DNA from: Saccharopolyspora erythraea
Lineage (GTDB): Bacteria > Actinomycetota > Actinomycetes > Mycobacteriales > Pseudonocardiaceae
Assembly (NCBI RefSeq): GCF_018141105.1
Contig: NZ_CP054839.1
Location: 5,084,001-5,148,000 of the forward strand
Direction: 5' to 3'
Length of the DNA: 64,000 nt
This document shows, one piece after another, positions 1-8,172 of this stretch. How positions within the stretch are numbered: position 1 is the first letter of the stretch; every line of letters begins with the position of its first letter. The notes under the pieces are model-generated. The model did no database searches, had not been told where the DNA came from, and saw only the letters and a list, made by a program, of their open reading frames with translations. The translations under genes and the position numbers were made by a program.

Positions 1-433
1 CGCCGACGCGCAGTCCGCTGCCTGCTTCGAGGATCGGCCGAACCACCTCCTCGGTGGTGCCCGGGTAGCTCGTCGACTCCAGCACCACCAGCACCCCGGG
101 CCGCAGGTGCGGCGCCGCTGCGCGTGCGGCCGCGCGGACCGAACCCAGATCGGGTTTCCCGTCTGCCGTGAGCCCGGTGGGCACGCACAGCACCACCGTC
201 TCCGCACGCGAGATCACCGCGGTGTCGGTCGTCGCCGCGAAGCCGGCGGCCCGCATTTCCGCGACCGCCGAGTCCGGGACGTCGTCGACGTGCGAACGCC
301 CGGCGTTCAGCCCCTCGGCGACCTCGGCACGCACGTCGAGTCCACGCACCGAGAGACCCTCCTCGCAGGCCCGTCTGGCCAGCGGCAGCCCCACGTACCC
401 CAAACCGACCACGACCAGATCGACGTCTGCCAC
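1..433 (-). CDS. Nucleotide-sugar dehydrogenase, 5' part (UDP-ManNAc/UDP-Glc dehydrogenase family)
   Basis: This gene runs off the left edge; about 144 N-terminal residues are visible. It starts at a GTG (433-431) preceded by a strong GAGGGGG ribosome site. The protein opens with a beta strand and the dinucleotide-binding motif GLGYVGLPLA (about residues 8-17), the hallmark of the UDP-glucose/UDP-ManNAc dehydrogenase family. Two later stretches fit the same Rossmann domain: VVLCVPTGLT, where the family has a conserved V-P-T, and VLESTSYPGTTEEVV, the family's E-S-T-x-x-P-G-T motif. Such enzymes oxidise a nucleotide sugar to its uronic acid with two NAD+ in the cytoplasm and supply surface polysaccharides. 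That fits the glycan genes further along, but those are about 19 kb away, so a shared pathway is only inference. The catalytic cysteine domain lies outside the window, so substrate cannot be judged. Confidence 0.88.
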   Translation of the reverse strand, partial: MADVDLVVVGLGYVGLPLARRACEEGLSVRGLDVRAEVAEGLNAGRSHVDDVPDSAVAEMRAAGFAATTDTAVISRAETVVLCVPTGLTADGKPDLGSVRAAARAAAPHLRPGVLVVLESTSYPGTTEEVVRPILEAGSGLRVG

Positions 434-481
434 GGTTCCCCCTCGATCGAGTGCGCGCGTTCGCGCGTTGAACTTCGGTAC

Positions 482-516
482 CGGTGGAGCGCCGCACGCT
501 GCAGGGCGCTCCACCG
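482..516 (-). terminator. Hairpin terminator after the small secreted protein gene
   Basis: A perfect 12-bp inverted repeat (482-493 with 505-516, arms CGGTGGAGCGCC and GGCGCTCCACCG) flanks an 11-nt loop, 19 bases beyond the stop codon of the minus-strand gene ending at 535. There is no T tract, as is usual for actinobacterial terminators. It should separate that gene from the dehydrogenase gene. Confidence 0.7.
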
Positions 517-534
517 CTGGACGCGAATCGCGGA

Positions 535-849
535 TCAGACCGAGAAGCTGCCGCTGCCCGGCGCGACGTGCGAACCGAACCCGGGCTGCACCGTCACGCT
601 CGGGCCGGCGCAGAACGGGTCGCCGTAGATCCGGACCGGCCTGTCCGTGTGGTTGTTGAGCACGTGCGCGGCCAACGGGAGCTTGTAGCACCCCGAGGGA
701 TCCGCGTACGTGGTGAGCCGCGTGGTCTCCGTCTCGAAGACCGTCACCTCACCCGTGGCGGCCGAAGCGGCCGTGGCGGCGACCCCGGTGAGCAGGACGG
801 CACCCACGAGAGCCGCGACCATGGAAAACTTGCGCTGCAATGCATCCAC
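535..849 (-). CDS. Small secreted protein, 104 aa
   Basis: The predicted protein has a Sec signal peptide: basic start, hydrophobic core VAALVGAVLLTGVAA, and a likely cut after ATAASA near residue 30. The mature part is about 74 residues with two cysteines (in GCYKL and DPFCAG) that could form one disulfide, and beta-rich sequence ending in SHVAPGSGSFSV. The start ATG at 849 sits just after an AAGGAGG ribosome site. It resembles small secreted actinobacterial proteins with crystallin or protease-inhibitor-like beta folds, but I cannot assign a family and give no function. The gene lies downstream of the large surface-protein gene on the same strand with an 87-bp gap, so the two may be co-transcribed. 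Confidence 0.75.
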   Translation of the reverse strand: MDALQRKFSMVAALVGAVLLTGVAATAASAATGEVTVFETETTRLTTYADPSGCYKLPLAAHVLNNHTDRPVRIYGDPFCAGPSVTVQPGFGSHVAPGSGSFSV

Positions 850-936
850 CTCCTTGTAGGGCTGCCGGGAGCGGCAGCCGACAACAGAAACCTCTTGAGA
901 ACAGGGAGCAATCCGATACGCCGCCGGGTGGACCGG

Positions 937-2586
937 TCACCGTTTCGCGCGGCTCGCAGTCGAGAGCGCCCCGACGCTCACCATCATCACCAGCGCGCCG
1001 AGGATGCCGATGAAACCCGCCGTCCGCTCGGGTGATTCGAGCGGTCCGCCGCCGCCACCCGCGCGCTCGCGTTCCCGCTGCGCGAGCGCCGCCGCCGGGC
1101 GGCCCGCACGGCCCGGATTCACCGCGTATGTCACGTGCAGGACCGTCGTGGTCCGGACGGTGTGGCTAACGTCGGCCACCACGCCGTCGATCACCGGTCG
1201 CCCCGACACCGAAAGCGCGACGGCGGTGCCCCGGGCCACCCGGCACCGGTACTCGGAGCTCTCACCGGCGTCGAGCCATCCGATGTCCTCTCGGCAGTCC
1301 GCCGGTTCGCCTCCGACCACGACGTGGTCCAGCGGGATCGGCGAGGTGTTGCGCACCCGCACGTCGACCTCGGCCCGGCCGTCGCGGTCGGTCCCGGTAC
1401 CGGCTTCGGAGACCTCCAGCGCGATGCTCGGCCGGACGCCCTTCGTCGTGACCGAAGACGAATCCACCGCCATCGCACCGAGTGCGTCGCGTCCGGAGGC
1501 GGTCAGGTTGCTCACGACATCACCCGAACCTGCCCGGACGGCGCAGCGGACCTGCCGCCGCTCGCCCGGGCCCATGGTCGCCGGCAGCGGGTCGCACCGC
1601 GCCCCGTCTCCGGTCAGCGCCAGCCCGGAAAGCTCGGTGTTGCCGCTGTTGCGGAGCGCCAGCTCGTGCACCGCGTCGTCACCCTCCAGCACCATGCCGT
1701 GCTCCCGCGCGACCGCCAGCTCCAGCGCCGGGCGCAGCACGCGGACGACGTCCGCGGTCCGGGCGGTCACCGTCCTGCCGTCGGCGCTGGTGCCCCTGAC
1801 CCGCGCCGTCACCGAAGCGTCGCGCTCGCCGGCAGCGCCGGCGCAGGCGACCGCGACCGCCGCTCCTGGCGCGAGGGTCCCGAGGGGCTTGCGGCATCCG
1901 GAGCCGATGTCGAACTCGGCCAGCACGTCGTGCAGCTCCGTCCCGCCAGTGTTGGTGACCACCACGTCGTGGCTCACCACGTCCCCGGGGTGCGCCGCGC
2001 CGCGGTCGATCCGGCCCGCGGCCGAAATCTCCGGGTCGGGAACCTCGATCGTCCACACGACGTGCAGCGACCACCCCTCCACGCACGACGGTCCCCCGAC
2101 GACCACCGTCACTCCGTGGTCGCCGACGAGGCGGGCGAGCTCGTCGAACACGTCCGCGCGGGCCGACGACGGCCTCCCACCGGTTCCCTCGACGACGCTC
2201 TGCGGGCTGACCCGCGTCGAACCGAGAACCACCGAAGGGGCCTGCTGCCCCGTGGAGAACAGCCATCCGGCCCCGGTCCCGCAGTGGGCGCCGGTGCCGG
2301 TCCAGCTGAGGTCGGCCTCGACGATCCTCGCGCCTGCCGGGATGTCCAGCCGCGCCGAGGAGGAGCCACGACCACCGAGCCGCTCTCCCGCCGTCACAGA
2401 GCCCGTGCGGGTGTGGTGGCCCTCGTCGAGCCTGCGCACCGGCACGTCCCGCGACGCGGTCGCCGGCACCACCATGAACGCGCTCGCCAGCAGCACCAGC
2501 GACAGCCGGACACCGCGGGCTGTCAGCGCACGTGTTCTCCTCGAACGGATCACCGGAAACGAGCCCCTGATTCGGAACGCGACCAC
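937..2586 (-). CDS. Secreted, C-terminally membrane-anchored repeat protein (DUF11-like)
   Basis: A 549-residue protein with an N-terminal signal sequence (arginine-rich start, then LSLVLLASAFMVVPATA around residues 29-45). A first domain (about 60-180) contains paired cysteines. Three or four related beta-sandwich repeats follow, each recognisable by a phrase such as VVTNTGGTELHDVL, ALRNSGNTELSGLAL or RVRNTSPIPLDHVVV, typical of DUF11-type conserved repeats. A C-terminal helix GFIGILGALVMMVSVGAL and a short basic tail would anchor it in the membrane with the repeats outside. The start is a GTG; the ribosome site is weak, and an internal start is possible without removing the signal peptide. 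Such proteins are generally surface or adhesive, but no specific role is visible. It faces away from the DUF4239 gene. Confidence 0.78.
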   Translation of the reverse strand: MVAFRIRGSFPVIRSRRTRALTARGVRLSLVLLASAFMVVPATASRDVPVRRLDEGHHTRTGSVTAGERLGGRGSSSARLDIPAGARIVEADLSWTGTGAHCGTGAGWLFSTGQQAPSVVLGSTRVSPQSVVEGTGGRPSSARADVFDELARLVGDHGVTVVVGGPSCVEGWSLHVVWTIEVPDPEISAAGRIDRGAAHPGDVVSHDVVVTNTGGTELHDVLAEFDIGSGCRKPLGTLAPGAAVAVACAGAAGERDASVTARVRGTSADGRTVTARTADVVRVLRPALELAVAREHGMVLEGDDAVHELALRNSGNTELSGLALTGDGARCDPLPATMGPGERRQVRCAVRAGSGDVVSNLTASGRDALGAMAVDSSSVTTKGVRPSIALEVSEAGTGTDRDGRAEVDVRVRNTSPIPLDHVVVGGEPADCREDIGWLDAGESSEYRCRVARGTAVALSVSGRPVIDGVVADVSHTVRTTTVLHVTYAVNPGRAGRPAAALAQRERERAGGGGGPLESPERTAGFIGILGALVMMVSVGALSTASRAKR

Positions 2587-2938
2587 GCCGGGTGCACCTG
2601 CCGGAGCACCGGGGACGGGTCTTCTGGGAAGTCGACGCGGGTGACGTTATCCGCCGAAAACCCTTTGTCCGCAGCCGGGTTTGGCCGCACCGCCGAAGGC
2701 GTATGGCCAGCTCCCGGGCCGTTTTCGCGGGTTCGTCGGTCCGGTCCGGATGACGTCGTGCACCGGAGCGCACTTCAAGATCACTCGAACTGATGAAGTT
2801 GGCGGATCCGGTGCCGCACAAGGCTTTTCCGGCTCCCGGCCGGGTCTACCATCGCGGTGTCGCGCGTCCCGCGACCGCACGGCGCATCGGCTCGTCCGCC
2901 GTGATTCCCCCGTCTGCACGAGAAATCCGGGATCTCAG
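2587..2938. other. Divergent intergenic region
   Basis: About 350 bp between the minus-strand surface-protein gene and the plus-strand DUF4239 gene. It must hold both promoters. A TACCAT hexamer at 2848-2853 is a possible -10 for the rightward gene. An open frame runs through from 2681 but has no convincing ribosome site and no family resemblance, so I do not extend the gene into it. Confidence 0.4.
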
Positions 2939-3718
2939 TTGTTCCTCATGCTGCTCGTCGTCGTCCTGCCCGCCCTGCTCGTCGCAGGACTGCTGGTCCT
3001 GGACAAGCGCCGCAAAAGAGCCGGCGCGGCCCGATCCGACTCCGACTCCGACTCGCTGTCGTTCGTCGGCGGCGTGCTCAACGCGCTGTTCACCGTCGTG
3101 CTCGCGTTCTACATCGTGTTCGCCTGGCAGGACGGCGACGACGTCGAGAAGGCGTCGACCACCGAGGCCAACGCGCTCACCGACACGTACTGGCAGGTGA
3201 GCTCGGCACCCGAGCCCGCGGCGTCGACGATCCGGTCGCTGGCGGCGCGCTACGCGACCCGCGTCGCCGAGCACGAGTGGGCGGCGCTGGACCAGGGCCG
3301 CACCGACCCGGAGGTGGACGCGGTGCTGGCGTCCATGCGCGCGGAGGTCATCGACCTGCCCGCCGACACCGAACAGCAGAAGTCCGCGCGGGAGCAGGCC
3401 CTGCAGAACATCCGCGTGATCGACGAGAACCACCGGGAGCGGGTCGAGCAGGCCACCGACGGCCAGGTCTTCAACACGGTGCTGCTCGTGGCCAGCATCA
3501 TCGGCGCGCTGATCATGGTCGCCTTCCCGCTGCTGATCGGGATCAGCCCCACCGCGGCCAACATCGCGACCATGGTGCTGCTGACGCTCACCCTCGGCTT
3601 CACGATCTTCGTCTCGCTGCAGCTGATGCACCCGCTGCACGGCCCCTTCGGGGTCGAGCCCGGGCCGTTCCGCACCGCGCTGGAGAGCTTCGAGGGCACC
3701 CTGCTGACCGGGGCGTGA
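2939..3718 (+). CDS. DUF4239-family integral membrane protein
   Basis: About 259 residues. It has an N-terminal helix (LLVVVLPALLVAGLLVL), a second helix after a serine/aspartate-rich loop (FVGGVLNALFTVVLAFYIVFAW), a long soluble central part rich in charged residues (about 65-165), and two further helices (VLLVASIIGALIMVAFPLLIG and IATMVLLTLTLGFTIFVSLQL). This two-plus-two layout with a short Pro/Gly tail (HPLHGPFGVEPGPFR) is typical of DUF4239 (bestrophin-like) proteins, which are usually about 250 residues. The start is uncertain: TTG at 2939 and ATG at 2948 are both in frame and neither has a strong ribosome site. The function of the family is not established. Two strong hairpins follow the gene. 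Confidence 0.82.
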   Translation: MFLMLLVVVLPALLVAGLLVLDKRRKRAGAARSDSDSDSLSFVGGVLNALFTVVLAFYIVFAWQDGDDVEKASTTEANALTDTYWQVSSAPEPAASTIRSLAARYATRVAEHEWAALDQGRTDPEVDAVLASMRAEVIDLPADTEQQKSAREQALQNIRVIDENHRERVEQATDGQVFNTVLLVASIIGALIMVAFPLLIGISPTAANIATMVLLTLTLGFTIFVSLQLMHPLHGPFGVEPGPFRTALESFEGTLLTGA

Positions 3719-3738
3719 ACCCGGCGCTTGGTCGCCGT

Positions 3739-3784
3739 GCTTCACGGTGCTTTCCCCTCCCCGAACGGGAAAGCACCGTGAAGC
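3739..3784. terminator. Perfect 18-bp hairpin terminator
   Basis: GCTTCACGGTGCTTTCCC (3739-3756) is perfectly complementary to 3767-3784 across a 10-nt loop, 20 bases after the DUF4239 stop codon. This is the first of two strong hairpins here. Confidence 0.85.
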
Positions 3785-3832
3785 GGCGCAGCGTAAGACC
3801 GAGGTTTCGGTGTCACAACAAGGGTTTTCGCA

Positions 3833-3869
3833 CCGTCCTGTTCATCAGTGATGAACAGGACGGCCTTTT
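3833..3869 (+). terminator. Second hairpin terminator with T tract
   Basis: CCGTCCTGTTCATCA (3833-3847) pairs perfectly with 3849-3863 (fully paired this leaves one base, so in practice a 12-bp stem with a small loop). The run CCTTTT follows at 3864-3869. The U-rich tail gives classic rightward intrinsic-terminator form. It acts as a backup to the hairpin about 50 bases upstream and shields the Nudix gene. Confidence 0.85.
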
Positions 3870-3979
3870 GCCCGATCACGCTTCGCCGTGGTCGACGACA
3901 GGTCATCTCGCGGGCGGTCTCCGCACCCGACCGCGCGATTCACCCGCTTCGCCCCGTCCGCCGAGGACCCGACCGCGTC

Positions 3980-3985
3980 TAGGCT
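3980..3985 (+). promoter_or_regulatory. Leaderless-type -10 element of the Nudix gene
   Basis: TAGGCT lies exactly 7 nt before the ATG at 3993, which has no ribosome-binding site. A TAnnnT hexamer 6-7 nt upstream of the start codon is the actinobacterial signature of transcription starting at the start codon itself. Confidence 0.6.
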
Positions 3986-3992
3986 CGTCGTC

Positions 3993-4454
3993 ATGCGCAG
4001 GCGCTTCCAGGTCGTGCCGTCGGTGTACGTGCTGCTCCGCAGCGGGGAGCACCCGGGGCAGGTGCTGCTGCAACTGCGGCACAACACCGGTTACATGGAC
4101 GGCCACTGGGCGTGGGGTGCGGCCGGGCACGTGGAGAGGGGCGAGCCGGCCACCGAGGCGGCGTGCCGGGAGGCCGCCGAGGAGCTCGGTATCGCGGTGG
4201 ACCCCGAGGACCTCGTCCCGCTCACCGTCATGCACCGCACCAAACGCGGCCGGCCGATCGACGAACGCGTCGACTTCTTCTTCGAGTGCAGGCGGTGGGG
4301 CGGTGAACCGCGCCGGCTCGAGCCGAACAAGGCGGCTGAGCTGCGGTGGTTCCCGCTGGACTCGCTGCCCGAGTCCACGGTCCCGCACGAGCGGATGGTG
4401 CTCGATCGCCTCCGCGACCGGGACCTGCCGCTCGTCGTGCCTTACGGCTTCTGA
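3993..4454 (+). CDS. Nudix hydrolase
   Basis: A 153-residue single-domain Nudix enzyme. The Nudix box is complete at residues 45-67: G45 HVERG E51, seven residues, then REAAEELGI, with the metal-binding REAAEE at 59-64. Family members hydrolyse a nucleoside diphosphate linked to another moiety and need Mg2+. Substrate cannot be read from the box; this small stand-alone type often acts as a house-cleaning or dNTP/NDP-X pyrophosphatase in the cytoplasm. The open frame continues upstream to 3888, but the ATG at 3993 is preferred because the protein begins with the usual first beta strand (FQVVPSVYVLLRSG) and a leaderless -10 sits at the right distance. It is monocistronic, between terminators and the repressor gene. 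Confidence 0.9.
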   Translation: MRRRFQVVPSVYVLLRSGEHPGQVLLQLRHNTGYMDGHWAWGAAGHVERGEPATEAACREAAEELGIAVDPEDLVPLTVMHRTKRGRPIDERVDFFFECRRWGGEPRRLEPNKAAELRWFPLDSLPESTVPHERMVLDRLRDRDLPLVVPYGF

Positions 4455-4599
4455 CACCGGCGCCGATTCCGTCCACTGTGGCGCCCCTGGCCGCGCCTGT
4501 CAGACCGGTCCGCCGAACCGCCGCGTCAGCCCACCGCACCGCCCGGACGGATAGACTCACCCGGTCGGACGTGACCGAGCAGCCGGGCGGTGATCCAGT

Positions 4600-5355
4600 G
4601 TGGCCATCGACGCGATGGACGTCGCCGCGCTGTTCAGGGCGAGCTCGCCCGGAGCCGCCCCCGCCTACCGGCGGCTCAAGGACCTGATCGTCGAGCAGGT
4701 CAGCACCGGCCGGTGGCCGGAGGGTGCGTTGCTGCCCTCGGAGAGCATGCTGGTGCAGTCGCTGGGGCTGTCACGGATGACGATCAACCGCGCCCTGCGT
4801 GAGCTGAGCGCCGAGGGCGTGGTCGTGCGCCATGCGGGCGTCGGGTCGTTCGTCGCCGAGCGCAAGGGCAGCTCGGCGCTGGTCGAGGTCCGCAACATCG
4901 CCGACGAGGTGAGCCGCCGGGGGCACCGGCACCGGACCGACGTCCTGTTCGTGCGGCAGGAGCCCGCCGACGCCAGGGTGCACGGGCTGTTCGGCATCGC
5001 CGAGGGCGGCCCGGTCTTCCACTCGCGGATAGTGCACTTCGAGGAGGACGTGGCGATCCAGTTGGAGGACCGGCACGTCAACCCGGCGCTGGCCCCCGGC
5101 TACCTGGTCCAGGACTTCACCGAGCGCACACCGAACGACTACCTGTCGAGGATCGCGCCGCTGGGCCGGGGAGAGCACGTGGTGGAGGCGGTGCTGGGCA
5201 CCGCCGAGGACTGCGCGGCGCTGGGTATCGACCCCTCCGAGCCCTGCCTGCTGATCCACCGCCGGACGTGGTCGGAAGGGGTGCTGGTCAGCGCGGCGAG
5301 GCTGCTGCACCCGGGTTCGCGGTACCGGTTGGAGGGCGCCTTCGACCCGCAGTGA
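4600..5355 (+). CDS. hutC: HutC-type transcriptional repressor (GntR family, UTRA domain)
   Basis: 251 residues. A GntR winged helix (about 20-85) contains PSESMLVQSLGLSRMTINRAL, and a UTRA effector domain (about 105-245) contains the HutC-like phrases RNIADEVSRRGHRHR, VHFEEDVAIQLEDRHVNPALAP and LLHPGSRYRLEG. These closely match histidine-utilisation repressors, which release DNA on binding urocanate. No hut catabolic genes are present in the window; the partner is the adjacent permease gene, 264 bp downstream, whose promoter contains a HutC-like palindrome. So the likely role is controlling histidine (or urocanate) uptake. The GTG at 4600 is used as start; an ATG at 4615 is an alternative. 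TAGACT at 4552-4557 is a possible -10. The ligand assignment rests on family resemblance. Confidence 0.88.
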   Translation: MAIDAMDVAALFRASSPGAAPAYRRLKDLIVEQVSTGRWPEGALLPSESMLVQSLGLSRMTINRALRELSAEGVVVRHAGVGSFVAERKGSSALVEVRNIADEVSRRGHRHRTDVLFVRQEPADARVHGLFGIAEGGPVFHSRIVHFEEDVAIQLEDRHVNPALAPGYLVQDFTERTPNDYLSRIAPLGRGEHVVEAVLGTAEDCAALGIDPSEPCLLIHRRTWSEGVLVSAARLLHPGSRYRLEGAFDPQ

Positions 5356-5420
5356 CCGGCGGGCCGCCGCTCGGTCTCGCTACCGCAGCGACGGGGTCCG
5401 GTCAGCGTTCACGGTTCCTC

Positions 5421-5448
5421 TTGCCAGCTGTATATACAGGGCTATACA
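5421..5448 (+). promoter_or_regulatory. Permease promoter with nested HutC-like operator
   Basis: TTGCCA (5421-5426), a 16-nt spacer and TATACA (5443-5448) form a plausible sigma-70-type promoter. The spacer contains the perfect 12-bp palindrome CTGTATATACAG (5428-5439), whose core matches the TGTA-N2-TACA site I recall for Pseudomonas HutC. A second TATACAG half-site overlaps the -10. Repressor bound here would exclude RNA polymerase. It lies 66 bp after hutC and about 170 bp before the permease start. Confidence 0.7.
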
Positions 5449-5619
5449 GTTTTTCATTCGTCCGGCTGTGCCGTGGAGCACACTCCGGGCGTGCGCCGGC
5501 CCGGTCCCGGACGTCCGGTCGCCACACTCCATGGGTCGCCCGGTCACCGCCCGAGCACCGGCCAGGGCCGCGGAGTCGCCACACGACGGGGAACACCGCC
5601 GTTCCCGGAGGAGGACACG

Positions 5620-7005
5620 TTGAAAGCAGCCACGGCGGCGCTGAGCAGAGGGCTCAACGCGCGGCACATCAGGTTCATCGCCCTGGGCTCGGCGATCGGC
5701 ACCGGCCTCTTCTACGGCTCGTCGGAGGCCATCGCGCAGGCGGGCCCCTCCGCGCTGCTGGCCTACCTGATCGGCGGCGCGGCGGTCTACCTCGTCCTGC
5801 GGGCGCTCGGCGAGATGGCCGTCAGCGACCCGGTGCCCGGGTCGTTCGGCGAGTACGCCAGCAGGCACCTGGGCAGGTTGCCCGGCTTCGTGACCGGCTG
5901 GACCTACACGTTCGAGATGGTCATCGTCTGCGTGGCCGACGTGACCGCCCTGGGCGTCTACATGGGCTTCTGGTTCCCCGACGTGCCGCGCTGGATCTGG
6001 GTGCTCGGGGCGCTGCTGGTGATCGGCCTGGTCAACCTGCTCAGCGTCCGGGTCTTCGGCGAGGTCGAGTTCTGGTTCTCGCTGGTCAAGATCGTCGCGA
6101 TCATCGCGATGATCGCCGGCGGCATCGCGCTGATCGTCCTCGGCAGCGCGCACGGCGGCGCGGTCGGGGTGAGCAACCTGTGGTCGCACGGCGGTTTCTT
6201 CCCCAACGGGGCCGAGGGCTTCGTGCTGTGCTTCGCGGTGGTGATGTTCGCGTTCGGCGGCACCGAGATCATCGGGATCACCGCGGGTGAGGCCCAGCAG
6301 CCGGAGCGGACGATCCCGCACGCGGTGAACACCGTCCCGGTCCGGGTCATCCTGTTCTACGTGCTGACACTCGGGGTGATCATGTCGATCATGCCGTGGC
6401 AGTCGATCAGCTCGTCGGGCAGCCCCTTCGTGCAGATCTTCGAGGGCCTGGGCCTGACTTCGGCGGCCACGGTGCTCAACGTCGTCGTCATCACCGCCGC
6501 CCTGTCGGCGATCAACAGCGACATCTTCGGCGCGGGCCGGATGATGTACGGCATGGCGCAGCGCGGGCAGGCGCCCGCGATCGTGGCCAGGGTGTCCCGC
6601 AACGGGGTGCCGTGGATGACGGTGGTGATCATGGTGGTGGCGCTGCTGGGCGGCGTGCTGCTGAACTACCTGATCCCCGAGCGGGTCTTCGTGATCATCG
6701 CCTCGATCGCCACCTTCGCCACCGTCTGGGTGTGGCTGATGATCCTGCTGTCCCACGTCCGGTCCCGGCGCCGGATGAGCGCGGAGCAGACCGCGGCGCT
6801 GAAGTTCCCGGTGCCGTTCTGGCCCTACGGGCAGTACCTCACGATCACGTTCATGCTGGGTGTGTTCGTGCTGCTCGCCTTCGGCGAGGACACCCGCGTG
6901 GCGCTCGTCGTGGGCGTCGCCTGGCTGCTGCTGCTCACCGTCGTGCACTGGATCTGGGTGCGGCCTCGCAACGCCGACGAGGTGCCCGCCACGGTCGAGA
7001 GTTGA
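5620..7005 (+). CDS. Amino-acid permease, APC superfamily (ProY/GABA-permease type)
   Basis: 461 residues with about 12 membrane helices. It starts [25 protein letters not shown], the conserved first helix of the AAT/ProY branch, and contains the substrate-region phrase [24 protein letters not shown]. The gene begins at a TTG (5620) 5 nt after GGAGGAGG; upstream in-frame codons back to 5473 encode a proline/arginine-rich stretch unlike the family and are excluded. Length matches relatives of about 455-470. Members import amino acids by proton symport. The adjacent HutC-type repressor and the operator in its promoter suggest histidine (or urocanate) as substrate; this is inference from context. 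Confidence 0.88.
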   Translation: MKAATAALSRGLNARHIRFIALGSAIGTGLFYGSSEAIAQAGPSALLAYLIGGAAVYLVLRALGEMAVSDPVPGSFGEYASRHLGRLPGFVTGWTYTFEMVIVCVADVTALGVYMGFWFPDVPRWIWVLGALLVIGLVNLLSVRVFGEVEFWFSLVKIVAIIAMIAGGIALIVLGSAHGGAVGVSNLWSHGGFFPNGAEGFVLCFAVVMFAFGGTEIIGITAGEAQQPERTIPHAVNTVPVRVILFYVLTLGVIMSIMPWQSISSSGSPFVQIFEGLGLTSAATVLNVVVITAALSAINSDIFGAGRMMYGMAQRGQAPAIVARVSRNGVPWMTVVIMVVALLGGVLLNYLIPERVFVIIASIATFATVWVWLMILLSHVRSRRRMSAEQTAALKFPVPFWPYGQYLTITFMLGVFVLLAFGEDTRVALVVGVAWLLLLTVVHWIWVRPRNADEVPATVES

Positions 7006-7149
7006 GGTCGCGACACCGAGACCGCGACCCGCGCTATCGTCGACACGATTTCCGGCACCTGAGCCGCCGACGATGCGGCTTTCGGCGGCACCACCTTCCT
7101 CCACACAGCCCAGGACCTGGGGTTTTCCGGTGTGCCGAAATCCAGGGCG

Positions 7150-7155
7150 ATATGA
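7150..7155 (+). promoter_or_regulatory. Possible -10 element of the DUF574 methyltransferase gene
   Basis: TATGAT, close to the TATAAT consensus, stands out in GC-rich sequence 28 bp before the ribosome-site-bearing start at 7184. No clear -35 is visible. Confidence 0.45.
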
Positions 7156-7183
7156 TCTTCACCGGTCGAGGAGGGTGGTACCG

Positions 7184-7996
7184 GTGCCGGACGAGGTTTC
7201 CCAGGCGTTTCCGAGCGAGCAGCCGCTGAGCGGCACCGACAGCAGCGTCCCCCACTCGGCGCGGATCACCAACTACTGGCTCGGGGGCAAGGACCACTAC
7301 GCCGTCGACCGCGAAGCGGGCGAGCGCTACCGGCGGACGTTCCCGGAGATCGTCGACATGTCGCTGGCGGGCCGCAAGTTCCTCGCGCGCGCCGTGCGCT
7401 TGCTCGTCGACAGCGGCATCCGGCAGTTCCTCGACATCGGCACCGGGCTGCCGACCGCCGACAACACCCACGAGCTCGCCCAGCGTCGCGCGCCCGAGAG
7501 CCGCATCGTCTACGTGGACAACGACCCGATGGTCCTCGCACACGCCCGCGTGCTGCTCACCAGCACGCCGGAGGGGGCCGCCGACTACCTGGAAGCCGAC
7601 CTGCGCGAACCGAAGGCGATCCTCGACGGCGCGGCGCACCTGCTGGACTACCGCGAGCCGGTGGCCGTGATGCTGATGGGCGTGGCCGGCCACATCGCCG
7701 GCGACGACGAGCTCCGCGGCATCATCGGGGAGCTGCTGGACGCGCTGGTGCCCGGCAGCTACCTGCTCGTCGGCGACGGCACGAACCTCGCGCCAGAGCA
7801 GGTCAGCGCCCAGGACACCTACAACGAGAGCGGCACCGAGCCCTACCGGCTGCGCAGCCCGGAGCAGCTCGCGTCGCTGTTCGACGGCCTGGAGCTGGTC
7901 GAGCCCGGCCTGGTGCCCGCGGCGCAGTGGCGGCCGGAGGACGACGGCTCGCCGGCCGAGGTGCTCTCGCGCTGCGGCCTCGCCCGCAAGCCCTGA
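7184..7996 (+). CDS. SAM-dependent methyltransferase, SAV2177/DUF574 family
   Basis: 270 residues. Near the N-terminus it has SARITNYWLGGKDHYAVDREAG, the family's signature (R-x-x-(N/D)-Y-x-L-G-G-x-D-x-(Y/F)-x-x-D). The SAM-binding motif FLDIGTGLPT and the acidic strand VYVDNDPMVLAHAR follow. These proteins are very abundant in Streptomyces and relatives and are predicted S-adenosyl methyltransferases, but substrates are mostly unknown. The GTG at 7184 follows GAGGAGGG with an 8-nt gap. The frame is open upstream to 6860, but that overlaps the permease in another frame. The gene appears to be its own transcription unit. Confidence 0.88.
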   Translation: MPDEVSQAFPSEQPLSGTDSSVPHSARITNYWLGGKDHYAVDREAGERYRRTFPEIVDMSLAGRKFLARAVRLLVDSGIRQFLDIGTGLPTADNTHELAQRRAPESRIVYVDNDPMVLAHARVLLTSTPEGAADYLEADLREPKAILDGAAHLLDYREPVAVMLMGVAGHIAGDDELRGIIGELLDALVPGSYLLVGDGTNLAPEQVSAQDTYNESGTEPYRLRSPEQLASLFDGLELVEPGLVPAAQWRPEDDGSPAEVLSRCGLARKP

Positions 7997-8172
7997 CCCG
8001 CGACACCGCCGCGGCCACTGCTGCTCCGTCCACACCGGACCTCTCCCGCTCCCCCTCCTCCGCGCATGAGCGGCTTCACATCCGGGCCGAAGTGATCCGC
8101 GCACACCGGGCACTTCGATCAACTAGCTTGTGAGCTGCTTTCCCGCACGTCGAACTTCCTGGGGGGACTCAC

